Of a stretch of DNA of 64,000 nt, positions 8,450 through 17,586 are shown one piece after another (position 1 is the stretch's first letter; each line of letters starts with the position of its first letter). The notes below the pieces were generated by a model. That model saw only the letters and a program-made list of their open reading frames with translations, did no database searches and was not told the origin of the DNA. The translations under genes were made by a program, and so were the position numbers. Source of the stretch: Clostridium rhizosphaerae (GTDB taxonomy: Bacteria; Bacillota; Clostridia; Clostridiales; Clostridiaceae); NCBI RefSeq assembly GCF_016765585.1, contig NZ_JAESWC010000012.1:1-64000 (forward strand). The letters run 5' to 3'.

Positions 8450-9229
8450 TTAACCTTTTCCATATACCTCAATTTGAGTAAGGGCTGCGAAAGCAGAGGA
8501 TACAGGTCTTCTTATTTCCGTAAGCTTTATCCAGCTAATAGTTTTAGTGTCAAATCCATATTCCTGCGGTTCTGCAGTTTTAATCATTGTAATTGGCATT
8601 CTACTTCCATCAGAAAATTCAAATACACCAGTTTTCCAATTTGTATCATGGTCATCTTTATAGTCAGCTCTTAAGTATAGTACTATTTTATCTACTTGAA
8701 CTTCTCTTCCAAAATATAATATAAATTCTAAATCATCACGGAGTCCACCACCCCAAGAATGATAAGGGTAATGTCCATGTGAAGAGTTATCCTTGCATCC
8801 ATCAATAGCATTTCTCGGTTCAAAGCATGATTCATTTCTTGTTACTATACTGGCATAAGCATGAGGATAATAATTTACATCCATATGTTTATCCAGTCCG
8901 TTTAGAGCAAGATTTCTATACTGAGAAATCTCATCGTTATTTGCTGCTCTAAGTGTTATTTTATGAATATCTCCCTGAAACGCTTCTGGATGATATGCTG
9001 TAAGCTTTTCTCCAAAAGGAATATCATATTCGAATTTTGATTCCGGTGCATATACTAAAGACTCTATTATATGTTCACCAATGTTTGCGAAAGCATATTT
9101 ATAATCTCCAAAATTAAAAATTAGCTTATCTCCTATTGAATAATTCCCATTGTATATAAGGCTTACTTCCTTTTCACCTGCTGAGGATGCTATTATTTTT
9201 CCATTAATATTTTTAATTTCAATTCTCAT
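8450..9229 (-). CDS. Discoidin-like carbohydrate-binding protein of a uronate operon
   Basis: A 259-aa protein without signal peptide. Its C-terminal half (about residues 105-257) looks like a galactose-binding/F5-8C-type jelly roll, with an NALDG-like segment (PRNAIDGCKDN), a conserved HSWGGG motif, and a closing TQIEVYG strand typical of these folds. The N-terminal half is a separate all-beta domain. Proteins of this type recur beside KDG kinase and KduI in Firmicutes uronate operons, but their function is not established. AGAGG precedes the ATG with proper spacing, and the gene follows kdgK by 12 bases, so it is co-transcribed. A terminator hairpin follows at 8380-8419. Confidence 0.7.
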   Translation of the reverse strand: MRIEIKNINGKIIASSAGEKEVSLIYNGNYSIGDKLIFNFGDYKYAFANIGEHIIESLVYAPESKFEYDIPFGEKLTAYHPEAFQGDIHKITLRAANNDEISQYRNLALNGLDKHMDVNYYPHAYASIVTRNESCFEPRNAIDGCKDNSSHGHYPYHSWGGGLRDDLEFILYFGREVQVDKIVLYLRADYKDDHDTNWKTGVFEFSDGSRMPITMIKTAEPQEYGFDTKTISWIKLTEIRRPVSSAFAALTQIEVYGKG

Positions 9230-9241
9230 AATATTACCTCT

Positions 9242-10252
9242 TTATCTTTTAATTTCAAAACCGCGAGTCATAAAGCTATCTATTTGCTTTTTGCTTGAAA
9301 GATTTGCGTCACCTCTTATTGTATGCTTTATGGCAGAGGAGGCTATAGCAAAATCTATAGTTTTTTGTGGTTCAAAATTCTTCATCAATCCGTATATAAG
9401 GCCTGCAGTAAAGGCATCACCGCCACCTACACGATCCACAATATCAAAATTTATTTTTTTACTTTCATAAGTTTTATCCCCTATGTGCAAATAGGCTTTT
9501 AGTGAATTATTGGTACTGGAATGTACCTCTCTCACAGTTCTTGCTATAGCCTTGAATTTGTACTTTTCATTTAACTTTCTGAAAATGGTGTCCATTGTAT
9601 TAATATCCGGGTTCATGCTGAGTCCGTCCTTCAATTCCTTACCATTTTCGTCCTTCAAATGGATAGGTTCTATTCCAACTAATATATCAACATACTGCAT
9701 GTACTCACTTAGTACATCTCTTGAAGTATCAAAGCTCCAAAGCTTTCCCCTAAAATTAGGATCAAAGCTTACTGTAATTCCTAATGCTTTTGCTGATTTC
9801 AATATTCTTTCAGTGAGAATTCTACAATTTTCCGATAAAGCAGGAGTAATACCACTAATATGAAGCCAATCAAATCCTTGTAATAGTTGTTCATAATCAA
9901 TGGAATCAGGGTCAACTTCGCATATAGAAGAATGCTTTCTATCATATATAACTTCTGAAGGTCTTATGGATACCCCTTCTTCTAAGTAATATGTTCCAAG
10001 CCTTTCACCACTTCTTTTTATATGTCTTGTATCTATTCCATTACTCTTTAAATATTTTAATGCTGCATCTGCTAAAGAGTTATCAGGTACTACTGAAAAC
10101 ACTGAAGTATCCACACCTAAGTTTACCAGGGAAACTGCAACGTTTACTTCAGCTCCGCCATAATTAACGTTAAAGGCAGAAGCTTGAACTATTTTTTCAT
10201 AATTTTGAGGTGAAAATCTTACTAGTATTTCACCAACAGATATAAATTTCAA
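9242..10252 (-). CDS. kdgK: 2-dehydro-3-deoxygluconokinase (KDG kinase)
   Basis: A 336-aa PfkB-family kinase that phosphorylates 2-keto-3-deoxygluconate to KDPG using ATP. The N-terminal GGAEVNVAVSLVNLG motif (near 32-46) and C-terminal VDRVGGGDAFTAGLIYGL motif with the catalytic aspartate are intact. Translation appears to start at a TTG directly after the aldolase TAA stop, with GGGGGC inside the aldolase end as a possible binding site. That implies translational coupling with the next enzyme of the pathway. The gene sits between the KDPG aldolase and a carbohydrate-binding protein in the uronate operon. Function is supported by both motif and context. Confidence 0.92.
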   Translation of the reverse strand: MKFISVGEILVRFSPQNYEKIVQASAFNVNYGGAEVNVAVSLVNLGVDTSVFSVVPDNSLADAALKYLKSNGIDTRHIKRSGERLGTYYLEEGVSIRPSEVIYDRKHSSICEVDPDSIDYEQLLQGFDWLHISGITPALSENCRILTERILKSAKALGITVSFDPNFRGKLWSFDTSRDVLSEYMQYVDILVGIEPIHLKDENGKELKDGLSMNPDINTMDTIFRKLNEKYKFKAIARTVREVHSSTNNSLKAYLHIGDKTYESKKINFDIVDRVGGGDAFTAGLIYGLMKNFEPQKTIDFAIASSAIKHTIRGDANLSSKKQIDSFMTRGFEIKR

Positions 10253-10900
10253 TTAAAGTCGCCCCCTTGCTTCCTTAACCTTATCCACAAATTCCTTTGC
10301 ATTTTCTTTAACCTTTTCTATTCCAAATCCCTTATAACCCTTAAGCAAATCTCCGCCGATTCCTACAGCTATTGCTCCCGCAGCTATCCATTCATGTACA
10401 TTGTCTAAACTTACTCCACCAGTAGGCATTATGTTTGCTTGCGGCAGTGGTGCTTTGATAGCCTTAATAAAGGATGGACCAAAGGCATTTCCTGGGAAGA
10501 GCTTTATTATATCAACTCCTGTTTCCATAGCCTTTATCATCTCTGTTATTGTCATGCATCCTGGTAAATATGGTACACCGTATCTGTTACATAATTTTGC
10601 AGTGGCTTCATCAAAGCCAGGACTCACAATATATCCGGCGCCGGAGAGTATTGCTGTTCTTGCAGTTTCTGAATCCAGTACCGTTCCGGCACCTACATAT
10701 AATTTATCTTTAAAAGTTTCACTTAATGCCTTTATTACATCAGAAGCTCCGGGCACCGTATAAGTCACTTCTATAGCCTTTATTCCGCCTTCAATACAGG
10801 CCTTTGAAATTTCTATTGCCTCTTCCATTGATCTCGCTCTTATTACAGCAATAACTCCGCTTTCACACATTGCATCTAATACTTTTAATTTAGATAACAT
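10253..10900 (-). CDS. eda: KDPG / 4-hydroxy-2-oxoglutarate aldolase
   Basis: A 215-aa class I aldolase that splits 2-keto-3-deoxy-6-phosphogluconate into pyruvate and glyceraldehyde-3-phosphate. E44 (KAIEVTYT) and the Schiff-base lysine K133 in IIKLFPGNAFGP match the family, with the phosphate-binding GAGTVLD and PTGGVS segments in order. GGAGGTG precedes the ATG. The gene directly precedes kdgK, with no gap, and follows kduI by about 70 bases. It is therefore the last catabolic step of the uronate route. Length is standard for the family. Confidence 0.95.
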   Translation of the reverse strand: MLSKLKVLDAMCESGVIAVIRARSMEEAIEISKACIEGGIKAIEVTYTVPGASDVIKALSETFKDKLYVGAGTVLDSETARTAILSGAGYIVSPGFDEATAKLCNRYGVPYLPGCMTITEMIKAMETGVDIIKLFPGNAFGPSFIKAIKAPLPQANIMPTGGVSLDNVHEWIAAGAIAVGIGGDLLKGYKGFGIEKVKENAKEFVDKVKEARGRL

Positions 10901-10969
10901 AGTTACACCTCCATATTAAAAATGCAGTCAATGCTTATTTATCTTCATAAACAGACTGCATTAGTATAT

Positions 10970-11800
10970 TTATTTTAAAGAACTTGTAGGTACTGCATCC
11001 ATATCAGTAAAGGTTTGATTTTCGCCAACCATACCCCATATAAAGGTATAATTCTTTGTACCAACACCAGAATGTATTGACCAGCTTGGTGATATTACAG
11101 CTTGTTCATTTTTCATAACAATATGTCTTGTCTCATCTGGTCTTCCCATGAAGTGGAACACTACGCTTTCAGCATCCATATCAAAGTATAAGTAAACTTC
11201 CATTCTTCTTTCATGAGTGTGACAAGGCATTGTATTCCAAATACTGCCTGGTTCCAATATAGTCATTCCCATAACCAATTGGCAGCTTTCACAAACTGCA
11301 GGATGTATATACTGATTTATTGTTCTCTTGTTACATTCTTCATCACTGCCTGCACTTACTTTGTTGGCCTTATCTAAACCTATCTTTACAGTAGGATAAC
11401 TCTTATGAGCAGTTCCACTGTTTATATAAAACTTAGCCGGCCTAGCTGCATCCAAGCTTTCAAAGCTTACTTCTTTTGCTCCCATTCCTACATAAAGTCC
11501 ATCTCTTGAATTTAATTCATACTTTTCTCCATCAAGAGTAACTATTCCAGGCCCACCTATATTGATTACACCCATTTCTCTTCTTTCAAGAAAATATCCG
11601 CAGCCAAGCTCTTTGCTTGCTTCTAAAAGCAATGGCTTTTCTGCTGGAACCGCTGCTGCGATGATTATTCTATCTATATGACTGTATACCATTTTAATTT
11701 CACCTTTAACAAAAAGGTCCTCTATTAAAAAATGATTTCTTAAATCCTTAGTATCATATTTTTTTGCATCTTCATAATGGCTTGAATATCTTACATCCAT
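10970..11800 (-). CDS. kduI: 5-dehydro-4-deoxy-D-glucuronate isomerase
   Basis: A 276-aa cupin-type zinc isomerase converting 4-deoxy-5-keto-uronate (DKI) to 2,5-diketo-3-deoxygluconate (DKII) in the cytosol. The metal ligands H194, H196, E201 ([12 protein letters not shown]) and H243 match the positions known for E. coli KduI. GGAGGTG lies before the ATG. It follows the GH88 gene in the same operon after about 170 bases that contain two hairpins. With the distant kduD it provides the two steps unique to unsaturated uronates. I see no truncation or odd residues. Confidence 0.96.
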   Translation of the reverse strand: MDVRYSSHYEDAKKYDTKDLRNHFLIEDLFVKGEIKMVYSHIDRIIIAAAVPAEKPLLLEASKELGCGYFLERREMGVINIGGPGIVTLDGEKYELNSRDGLYVGMGAKEVSFESLDAARPAKFYINSGTAHKSYPTVKIGLDKANKVSAGSDEECNKRTINQYIHPAVCESCQLVMGMTILEPGSIWNTMPCHTHERRMEVYLYFDMDAESVVFHFMGRPDETRHIVMKNEQAVISPSWSIHSGVGTKNYTFIWGMVGENQTFTDMDAVPTSSLK

Positions 11801-11842
11801 TTTTGCACCTCCAAAATTTTTCTTATTTCAATCTATACACCT

Positions 11843-11943
11843 TTGAGCAATTTGTTTAAAATGCTCAATATCAAAATTACGTTCAATAATTTCAACATAT
11901 TAATCTACTTTTAAAGAGCTTAACTTTCCTTCAAAGGAAAGTT
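11843..11943. promoter_or_regulatory. Two intergenic hairpins between GH88 and kduI
   Basis: TTGAGCA (11843-11849) pairs with TGCTCAA (11862-11868), and AACTTTCC (11922-11929) pairs perfectly with GGAAAGTT (11936-11943). The gap of about 170 bp interrupts an otherwise tight operon. The hairpins could be an attenuator, an RNA processing site or an operator; which one is unknown. Confidence 0.4.
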
Positions 11944-11972
11944 TTCTTTCCGCTTAAATTTTATTAAACTTT

Positions 11973-13148
11973 TTACCAATATAGCTTCCAATCTGTTGTT
12001 AGCCTCATTAAAGCTTCCATGTAGAAGTAGTCGCCCCAAGTATTGCATTCATCTACTCCTCTGTTACTGCATGGATTATTAACTGAAGCTCTTGCATAGG
12101 TGCCATGCAGCAATATACCATTTGATATTTTGGGGTTAGTAACAGCACAGCGTTCTACTAAAGCCTTTAGTAGTATTTTAGCTACTTGTGTATAATATTC
12201 CGCTTCTTCTTTTTCCACGTATTTTGCCATTTCAAGCATTCCGCAAATTGTGATTGCTAAAGAAGAAGAATCTCTAGGTTCATTGCTGCCATCATTAAAG
12301 TCGAAATCCCAGTAAGGTATTAAATCTGATGGAAGATTTGCTAAGAAATAATCCGTCAGCCTTCTAAATATCTCAACATATTCTGTATTGCGTAAATACT
12401 TATAGCTTAATGCTGACCCATAAATCCCCCAGGCCTGCCCTCTTGACCAAGCAGAACCATCACGGTTACCTTGACAAGTTACACCACGCATTGGCTCACC
12501 GGTTTCTTTATTAAAAAAGTAAGTATGGTACGTGGAATTGTCAGGACGTATAACATAATTCATTGCAGTTATTATATGGGTTGTTGCCTTTTCTGCGTAT
12601 TTTGGGTCTTTAGTTACGTTAGAAGCCCAGAAAAGTAGCGGCATATTTAGTAAACAGTCAATGATTAATCTGTAATTATCTACAGCTCCCAGTTCTCCCC
12701 AGGCTTGAAAGAATTGACCCTTTTCTTGAAAGCGGCTCATTAAATTGTCTGCAGCCAACAAGGCAGCTTTTTTTCCTTCTTCATTTCCAGTCAACTCATA
12801 TGCAGCAACACAGGAAGGAGAATATAAGAATCCCATATCATGATGATTTACATCAATTTTTTCTACAATTCTTTTCATAAAGCTTTTTACATGAATATCT
12901 CCAACTTCCTTAAGCTTTGAATCTCTTGTGCACTCATATGCAAGCCATACTTCCCCTGTCCAAAAACCTGTTGTCCATTCTACATTTTCAGTTTGAGGAT
13001 AAAAATTATTTACACTGTTAGAATCTGGAAAATAGTGTGTAAACTTATCAATATTTCTCTTTATCAATTCAACTGCTCTATCACGAGCCTTTTCTAATTC
13101 AGCAGTTGTTATTTTTTCATACTTTAATAATGATTCTTTTGTCTGCAT
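11973..13148 (-). CDS. GH88 unsaturated glucuronyl hydrolase
   Basis: A 391-aa (alpha/alpha)6-barrel glycosidase of family GH88. It hydrates the C4=C5 double bond of unsaturated uronic acid at the non-reducing end of lyase products, releasing DKI. D104 in HHDMGFLYS and D164 in LIIDCLLNM sit at the spacing of the catalytic aspartates D88/D149 of Bacillus unsaturated glucuronyl hydrolase. The DGSAWSRGQAWGIYG motif is typical. I chose the ATG with GGAGG seven bases upstream instead of a start six codons earlier. No signal peptide is present, so it acts on imported oligosaccharides. It lies between DUF2264 and kduI. Confidence 0.93.
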   Translation of the reverse strand: MQTKESLLKYEKITTAELEKARDRAVELIKRNIDKFTHYFPDSNSVNNFYPQTENVEWTTGFWTGEVWLAYECTRDSKLKEVGDIHVKSFMKRIVEKIDVNHHDMGFLYSPSCVAAYELTGNEEGKKAALLAADNLMSRFQEKGQFFQAWGELGAVDNYRLIIDCLLNMPLLFWASNVTKDPKYAEKATTHIITAMNYVIRPDNSTYHTYFFNKETGEPMRGVTCQGNRDGSAWSRGQAWGIYGSALSYKYLRNTEYVEIFRRLTDYFLANLPSDLIPYWDFDFNDGSNEPRDSSSLAITICGMLEMAKYVEKEEAEYYTQVAKILLKALVERCAVTNPKISNGILLHGTYARASVNNPCSNRGVDECNTWGDYFYMEALMRLTTDWKLYW

Positions 13149-13174
13149 TTTGTACCCTCCGATCAAATAGCAAT

Positions 13175-15190
13175 TTATATTGAAAGTCTTCCTTCCAATT
13201 CTTCATAATCAACAGTAATATTCCTGCCATCCTGCATTTTAAGATACACTTTACCATATCCGCCGCACCTTTCCCTATCTTCAAACTTGAAAGCTTTAAT
13301 TGGGAATAGCTCTTCCTCAGTCCATGAACTTAAATCATTTTTAGTTAATATTGCAGATATCATTACATAAGGCTTATATTCATAGTACTTATCACAGTTT
13401 ACTTCTCCATAAATGAGATAGCTTTCCTTTGCTATGGCATTAACTCCTACTCTTTCCTTTACTCTTATGTCATCAAAGCCAGCATATATGCACATAGCTA
13501 TTTGCTTTTCTTTTCCTTTTATGACTATAGCCTTTGCACCAAAGTAATTTCTTTCTTCAATGATTACTTTATCATCCTTTGGAAAACCATAAGCACCCAA
13601 AGAAAGCATAAAAGGCTTATCATGAATTCTCATTTTGTCTACACGTATCATCCCATAGTCAACAGGAAAATCTGCTATACAAATTGAGGGCTTTCCTTGA
13701 AAGGAGGATTCAAAATCGAAATATTCCTTTCTGTAAAGCACTCCTTCTTTCTCCCCACCATACAGAATAATGTTTGGAACTATCGCTTCCTCTGTATTGA
13801 AATATTTCAGACTATACTGCATTGCTTCAGCACCGGCATAATCAAAATCTTCCCAAGGGAATTCACTGTTGAATGATAGGCGAAGGTAATTCCTTATATA
13901 TGCACTTTTTCTTGAAAACATTGTTTTTCCAGTTCTAAATTCAGTAATACCATTAGCACCATGGTTGTCTATTACTATTCCAGGACCATTTAAAACCGTT
14001 GTTTTTGACTTAGTTTTCTCAAGATTTTCCCATATACCATTATTCTCTTGGTCTTGCCAGTAGGGATGATTATCTTCTAAACAAAGGCATACAAAGGAAT
14101 TGGCTAACCAAAAGGGGCTCTCTGCACAACTATAATCCTGAAGCATAGCTTCAAAAGGACCATAGAAACCTAAACAAGGAACACCCTCATAAAAAACCTC
14201 TTCTTTTGTTATAAACTGTAGTAGAGCTCCTGAATTTATTCGCCTTGCGAGGCCCGGATTTGCTTTATGGTTTCTTAATAAAAAGTTAGCAGCTAATGGT
14301 GCCGTGGCAGCACTTCTGTAGATACAGCTGCGCCCCCACATAGTAACTTGTGCTCTTTTATCAAACATATTAGGATAGCTTTCTACTAGAGAATTTGAAT
14401 ATTGCTCAATTTTTTCTGCAATGTATGGCTCATTCTCATACCCATACCATTGATTCCACAGTGGACCATATACATGAAAGGCCCAAGGAGTATAATAGTC
14501 GAAAGAATGACCATCCCTGTACCAACCATCCCCTGCATAATATGAGATAATTGTTTGACCATGGTCCCTCATTATATCTTTATCAATGTCATACCCTTCT
14601 TGATGTAAAAAACCAAGAATTAGCATATTGAAAAGGCGCCAATTATGCGATGATGTTCTACTATGACCAAAACTTGAAAGGTACGCTGCTATTGCATCTT
14701 TTTCTTCATCAGTATAGGTATCCCAAATTACTTTCTTACACATTTCAAAACCAATTACTAAGGATGCACACTCACAGGTATGTTGAAAAGCAGTTTCACC
14801 TGATTTAGCCATACTCTCTAATTCTGGCACGCTTAGCAAATAATTAGGCGTTCCCGATGTGACTGAAAGTAATATTTGCTTTTTATAATACTCTTTGAGA
14901 GAATATCCACAAACCTTTGCCGACGGTTCATTATGTAAAAGTGGTGCTGCTAATAAGAAGCTTCTTGCTAGGCCTTCAAACTTTTGCGCATACTTTTTCC
15001 ACTCATTGGTGTTATTATTAGGATAACTTATGCTAAATTCCTGTCGTGGAACTAAAACAGGTGCATCCATATTCGGTATATGCCTAAATATACCTTCTAA
15101 TAGAAACTTTGAAGCATCTAACCAATGTTTTTTTGTCATTCCTGAATAAGGGCTTTTTTCATAATTTGGATCTAAAATTTTAAACGCCAT
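13175..15190 (-). CDS. DUF2264 protein, probable glycan-active enzyme
   Basis: A 671-aa DUF2264 protein. The N-terminal (alpha/alpha) domain (about 10-380) carries the family segments GLARSFLLAAPLL, SHNWRLFNMLILGFL and DGWYRDGHSFDYYTPWAFH. A beta-rich domain follows. From memory, members of this family have been placed in CAZy GH154 with beta-glucuronidase activity; that assignment should be verified. There is no signal peptide, suggesting action on imported fragments. AAGGAG precedes the ATG at 15190 by six bases, so the frame's earlier ATG is rejected. It is the first gene of the operon that continues with GH88, KduI, aldolase and KDG kinase, so a uronate-releasing role fits. Confidence 0.8.
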   Translation of the reverse strand: MAFKILDPNYEKSPYSGMTKKHWLDASKFLLEGIFRHIPNMDAPVLVPRQEFSISYPNNNTNEWKKYAQKFEGLARSFLLAAPLLHNEPSAKVCGYSLKEYYKKQILLSVTSGTPNYLLSVPELESMAKSGETAFQHTCECASLVIGFEMCKKVIWDTYTDEEKDAIAAYLSSFGHSRTSSHNWRLFNMLILGFLHQEGYDIDKDIMRDHGQTIISYYAGDGWYRDGHSFDYYTPWAFHVYGPLWNQWYGYENEPYIAEKIEQYSNSLVESYPNMFDKRAQVTMWGRSCIYRSAATAPLAANFLLRNHKANPGLARRINSGALLQFITKEEVFYEGVPCLGFYGPFEAMLQDYSCAESPFWLANSFVCLCLEDNHPYWQDQENNGIWENLEKTKSKTTVLNGPGIVIDNHGANGITEFRTGKTMFSRKSAYIRNYLRLSFNSEFPWEDFDYAGAEAMQYSLKYFNTEEAIVPNIILYGGEKEGVLYRKEYFDFESSFQGKPSICIADFPVDYGMIRVDKMRIHDKPFMLSLGAYGFPKDDKVIIEERNYFGAKAIVIKGKEKQIAMCIYAGFDDIRVKERVGVNAIAKESYLIYGEVNCDKYYEYKPYVMISAILTKNDLSSWTEEELFPIKAFKFEDRERCGGYGKVYLKMQDGRNITVDYEELEGRLSI

Positions 15191-15301
15191 TTCAGTCTCC
15201 TTTAAATTTCTTATCATTAAATGAAATCATTGCATAGTTGTTTGTTAAGTAATCAGACCATTTTAGTCTAAGTTCTTTGAACACCAACCTTACTCACCAT
15301 C

Positions 15302-15712
15302 CTAATACTTTTCAATGACATCCGATTTAATGAATACATAATAAGTACCATATATGATTATTTGATCATCTACATTACCAGTTGTATTTGTTCCAGAAAA
15401 CACTTGATATTTTACTCCATTGTTTTCTAATATAAATCTGTCACCTTTATATACTATTTTTTTATCTTTGTTGTTAGTTTGAAGTATTTTATCTTCCATC
15501 TTTATATAAGTTTCCAATGGTACTTCACCATTTTGATATTCTTCATTTTTATAAACCTTTGCTTTTTTCTTTAACTCTTCGCTCAAAATATTTTGTTTGT
15601 TATCTTTAGTAGATGGCCTTGCTTTGGCACATCCATAAAAGAAGATTACTGAAATAACTATAATGAAAAGAATAATTATTATTTTACTTTTGTTTAAATT
15701 CCTTATAATCAT
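15302..15712 (-). CDS. Putative lipoprotein, unknown function
   Basis: I do not recognise the family. With the ATG at 15712 the 136-aa product has a basic N-terminus, a hydrophobic stretch (about residues 11-26) and a lipobox-like FFYGC, so it is probably lipid-anchored outside the membrane. A longer frame to 15787 would bury this signal 25 residues in and has no ribosome binding site. The GAAGGA before 15712 is about 15 bases away, so the start is uncertain. The mature part is lysine/asparagine-rich and hydrophilic. It lies between the DUF624 gene and the DUF2264 operon, with a 34-base gap to the former. Confidence 0.55.
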   Translation of the reverse strand: MIIRNLNKSKIIIILFIIVISVIFFYGCAKARPSTKDNKQNILSEELKKKAKVYKNEEYQNGEVPLETYIKMEDKILQTNNKDKKIVYKGDRFILENNGVKYQVFSGTNTTGNVDDQIIIYGTYYVFIKSDVIEKY

Positions 15713-15821
15713 GTTTTGTATTTCAGATCCTTCTATAGGCCTATTAATAAAGTGATATTTATCATTAACAAATACCACTTTAATCATAATGTATTTTAAG
15801 TTACTATTAGCATTTTTGCAG

Positions 15822-16487
15822 TTATTCCTTTGATTTGTATAAATAAGTATTGTTTATGTAAATTAGATAAATAAATATACTTGGTAATATAACAACCCCA
15901 AACACTGGCATTAGTAGTGTTATAAAGAACAAGCTTAAAACAATAATTAAATTTACAATTCCAAAATAGAATTTTCTAAGCGAAAAGTAAAAAGAAATTT
16001 TTAATAAATCTTTAATACTTGAATTTTCATTTTTAACTAAATAGTAAAAATAATTTATAGCTGTAATTAAAACAACATAAAAGGCTATAAATATTATTGG
16101 GGCAAACATTCCAATATACTGCGTTTTCATAAAAAACAACAGATCTATTATCAAAATTGTAATTAGCAATAACGAGACTAACCAAACAGAAATTGCTTTT
16201 TTAAAAAATACCTTATATCCTGTGAAAAAATCACTAGATATATTTAGTAACTTTTCTTTATTATACTTATTTAAACAATAGATCAATGCTGATATAGAAG
16301 GACCTGTTGGAATAAGTGCAATAGCAAAGGTTAATACATTTTGAATTTTAAAAGTAAAAGTTACAACTGTTATTAAAAACAATGCATTCGTTAATCCAAA
16401 ATAGATGTTCATCCTCAAAAAGTAATATATAGTATTGAAAATATTAAAACAAACATTATTTTGAATAAAATCCTCTTTTATCATCAC
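15822..16487 (-). CDS. DUF624 (YesL-family) membrane protein
   Basis: A 221-aa integral membrane protein with about five or six hydrophobic segments, matching DUF624/YesL. Such proteins accompany CUT1 sugar transporters in Firmicutes, but their role is unknown. Typical features are the N-terminal NIYFGLTNALFL helix and the conserved PTGPSISALIY motif near residue 60. AGGTGG precedes the ATG by eight bases. Directly upstream on the same strand are the last codons of a sugar ABC permease, so this gene seems to be the surviving neighbour of a lost transporter. It sits between kduD and the putative lipoprotein. Confidence 0.8.
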   Translation of the reverse strand: MMIKEDFIQNNVCFNIFNTIYYFLRMNIYFGLTNALFLITVVTFTFKIQNVLTFAIALIPTGPSISALIYCLNKYNKEKLLNISSDFFTGYKVFFKKAISVWLVSLLLITILIIDLLFFMKTQYIGMFAPIIFIAFYVVLITAINYFYYLVKNENSSIKDLLKISFYFSLRKFYFGIVNLIIVLSLFFITLLMPVFGVVILPSIFIYLIYINNTYLYKSKE

Positions 16488-16512
16488 TTATCCCACCTTT
16501 TCTCTTTTATAT

Positions 16513-16573
16513 TTAGCCCTTCATACCAGATGTTGCAATTACCTCAATAAAGAAACTTTGTAGAGCTAAGAAC
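16513..16573 (-). pseudogene. 3' remnant of a CUT1 sugar ABC permease
   Basis: The minus strand between kduD and the DUF624 gene encodes LALQSFFIEVIATSGMKG followed by a stop. This closely matches the C-terminus of the intact MalG-type permease at 18685 (FQRFFIQGIATSGLKG). Only about 20 codons remain. It is most likely what is left of a second sugar transporter after deletion. Confidence 0.7.
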
Positions 16574-16596
16574 TCTTCCCTTAAAATGAAGTTTAG

Positions 16597-17379
16597 TTAT
16601 CTAACTAACCATCCACCATCTACAGCTAAAATGTGCCCATTAACATAATCTGAAGCTTTACTTGCTAAGAACACCATAGCTCCCATTAAGTCAGATGGTT
16701 CAGCCCATTTACCTGCTGGTATTCTATTTAATATTTCTTCATTTCTTCCTTCATCCGCTCTTATTGGAGCTGTATTAGCGGTCTTAACATACCCTGGTGC
16801 AATAGCATTTACTTGAATATTGTAACAAGCAAGTTCGTTTGCAAAGGCTTTAGTGATACCAGCAACTCCATGTTTACTTGCAGTGTATGATGGTACAAAC
16901 TTACCTCCTTGGAACGCTAACATCGAGGCTACATTAATGATCTTTCCGTAATTTTGTTTAGCCATAATCCTTGCTACATCTTGGCTTAGGAAATATACAG
17001 CATTCAAGTTAATATCCATTACCGCATTCCAATCTTCTTCCTTGTAATCAAGCAGCGGCGCTCTTCTGATTGTTCCTGCATTATTTATTAATATATCTAT
17101 CTTACTAAACTGAGCCAAGGCAACATCTACAATTTTCTTTCTATCTTCTTTCTTAGTTAAATCAGCTTGTACAAAAACAACCTTTCTTCCTTCTTTTTCT
17201 ATTAACGCTCTAGTTTCATCCCAATTCTGATCATATGTTGGAATTACTAAATCTGCACCTACTTTAGCTAAAGCTACTGCATAGCCTTGTCCAAGGCCAG
17301 TGTTTCCACCAGTAACTATTGCGACCTTTCCATCTAATCTAAAAAAATCAATAGAAAACCTATCCAAAACATTACTCAT
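16597..17379 (-). CDS. kduD: 2-dehydro-3-deoxy-D-gluconate 5-dehydrogenase
   Basis: A 260-aa classical short-chain dehydrogenase that reduces DKII to 2-keto-3-deoxygluconate with NAD(P)H. The cofactor loop GGNTGLG spans residues 24-30, NNAG is at 99-102, and the catalytic S152, Y165, K169 are present. The C-terminus GHILAVDGGWLVR is typical of KduD. GGAGG eight bases before the ATG at 17379 fixes the start and rules out an 18-codon extension. It is separated from the kduI operon by the DUF624 and lipoprotein genes and has its own A+T-rich upstream region. It completes the uronate pathway. Confidence 0.93.
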   Translation of the reverse strand: MSNVLDRFSIDFFRLDGKVAIVTGGNTGLGQGYAVALAKVGADLVIPTYDQNWDETRALIEKEGRKVVFVQADLTKKEDRKKIVDVALAQFSKIDILINNAGTIRRAPLLDYKEEDWNAVMDINLNAVYFLSQDVARIMAKQNYGKIINVASMLAFQGGKFVPSYTASKHGVAGITKAFANELACYNIQVNAIAPGYVKTANTAPIRADEGRNEEILNRIPAGKWAEPSDLMGAMVFLASKASDYVNGHILAVDGGWLVR

Positions 17380-17586
17380 ATTCAATTCCTCCATCACTTT
17401 TACTAATAATTTATTATTCAAAACAGTTTGCAAAATAAAGCTTATCCTTATAATTAGTATAAATAAATGGTCTCATACAAAAACATTTAATTTATATCGT
17501 TAATTTATAGGTGAATCGCTTTACTATAATTAGATTAGCACCTTAGTTATCAACTGTATGTTAGTACTTATAGAATTTACTTCTTG

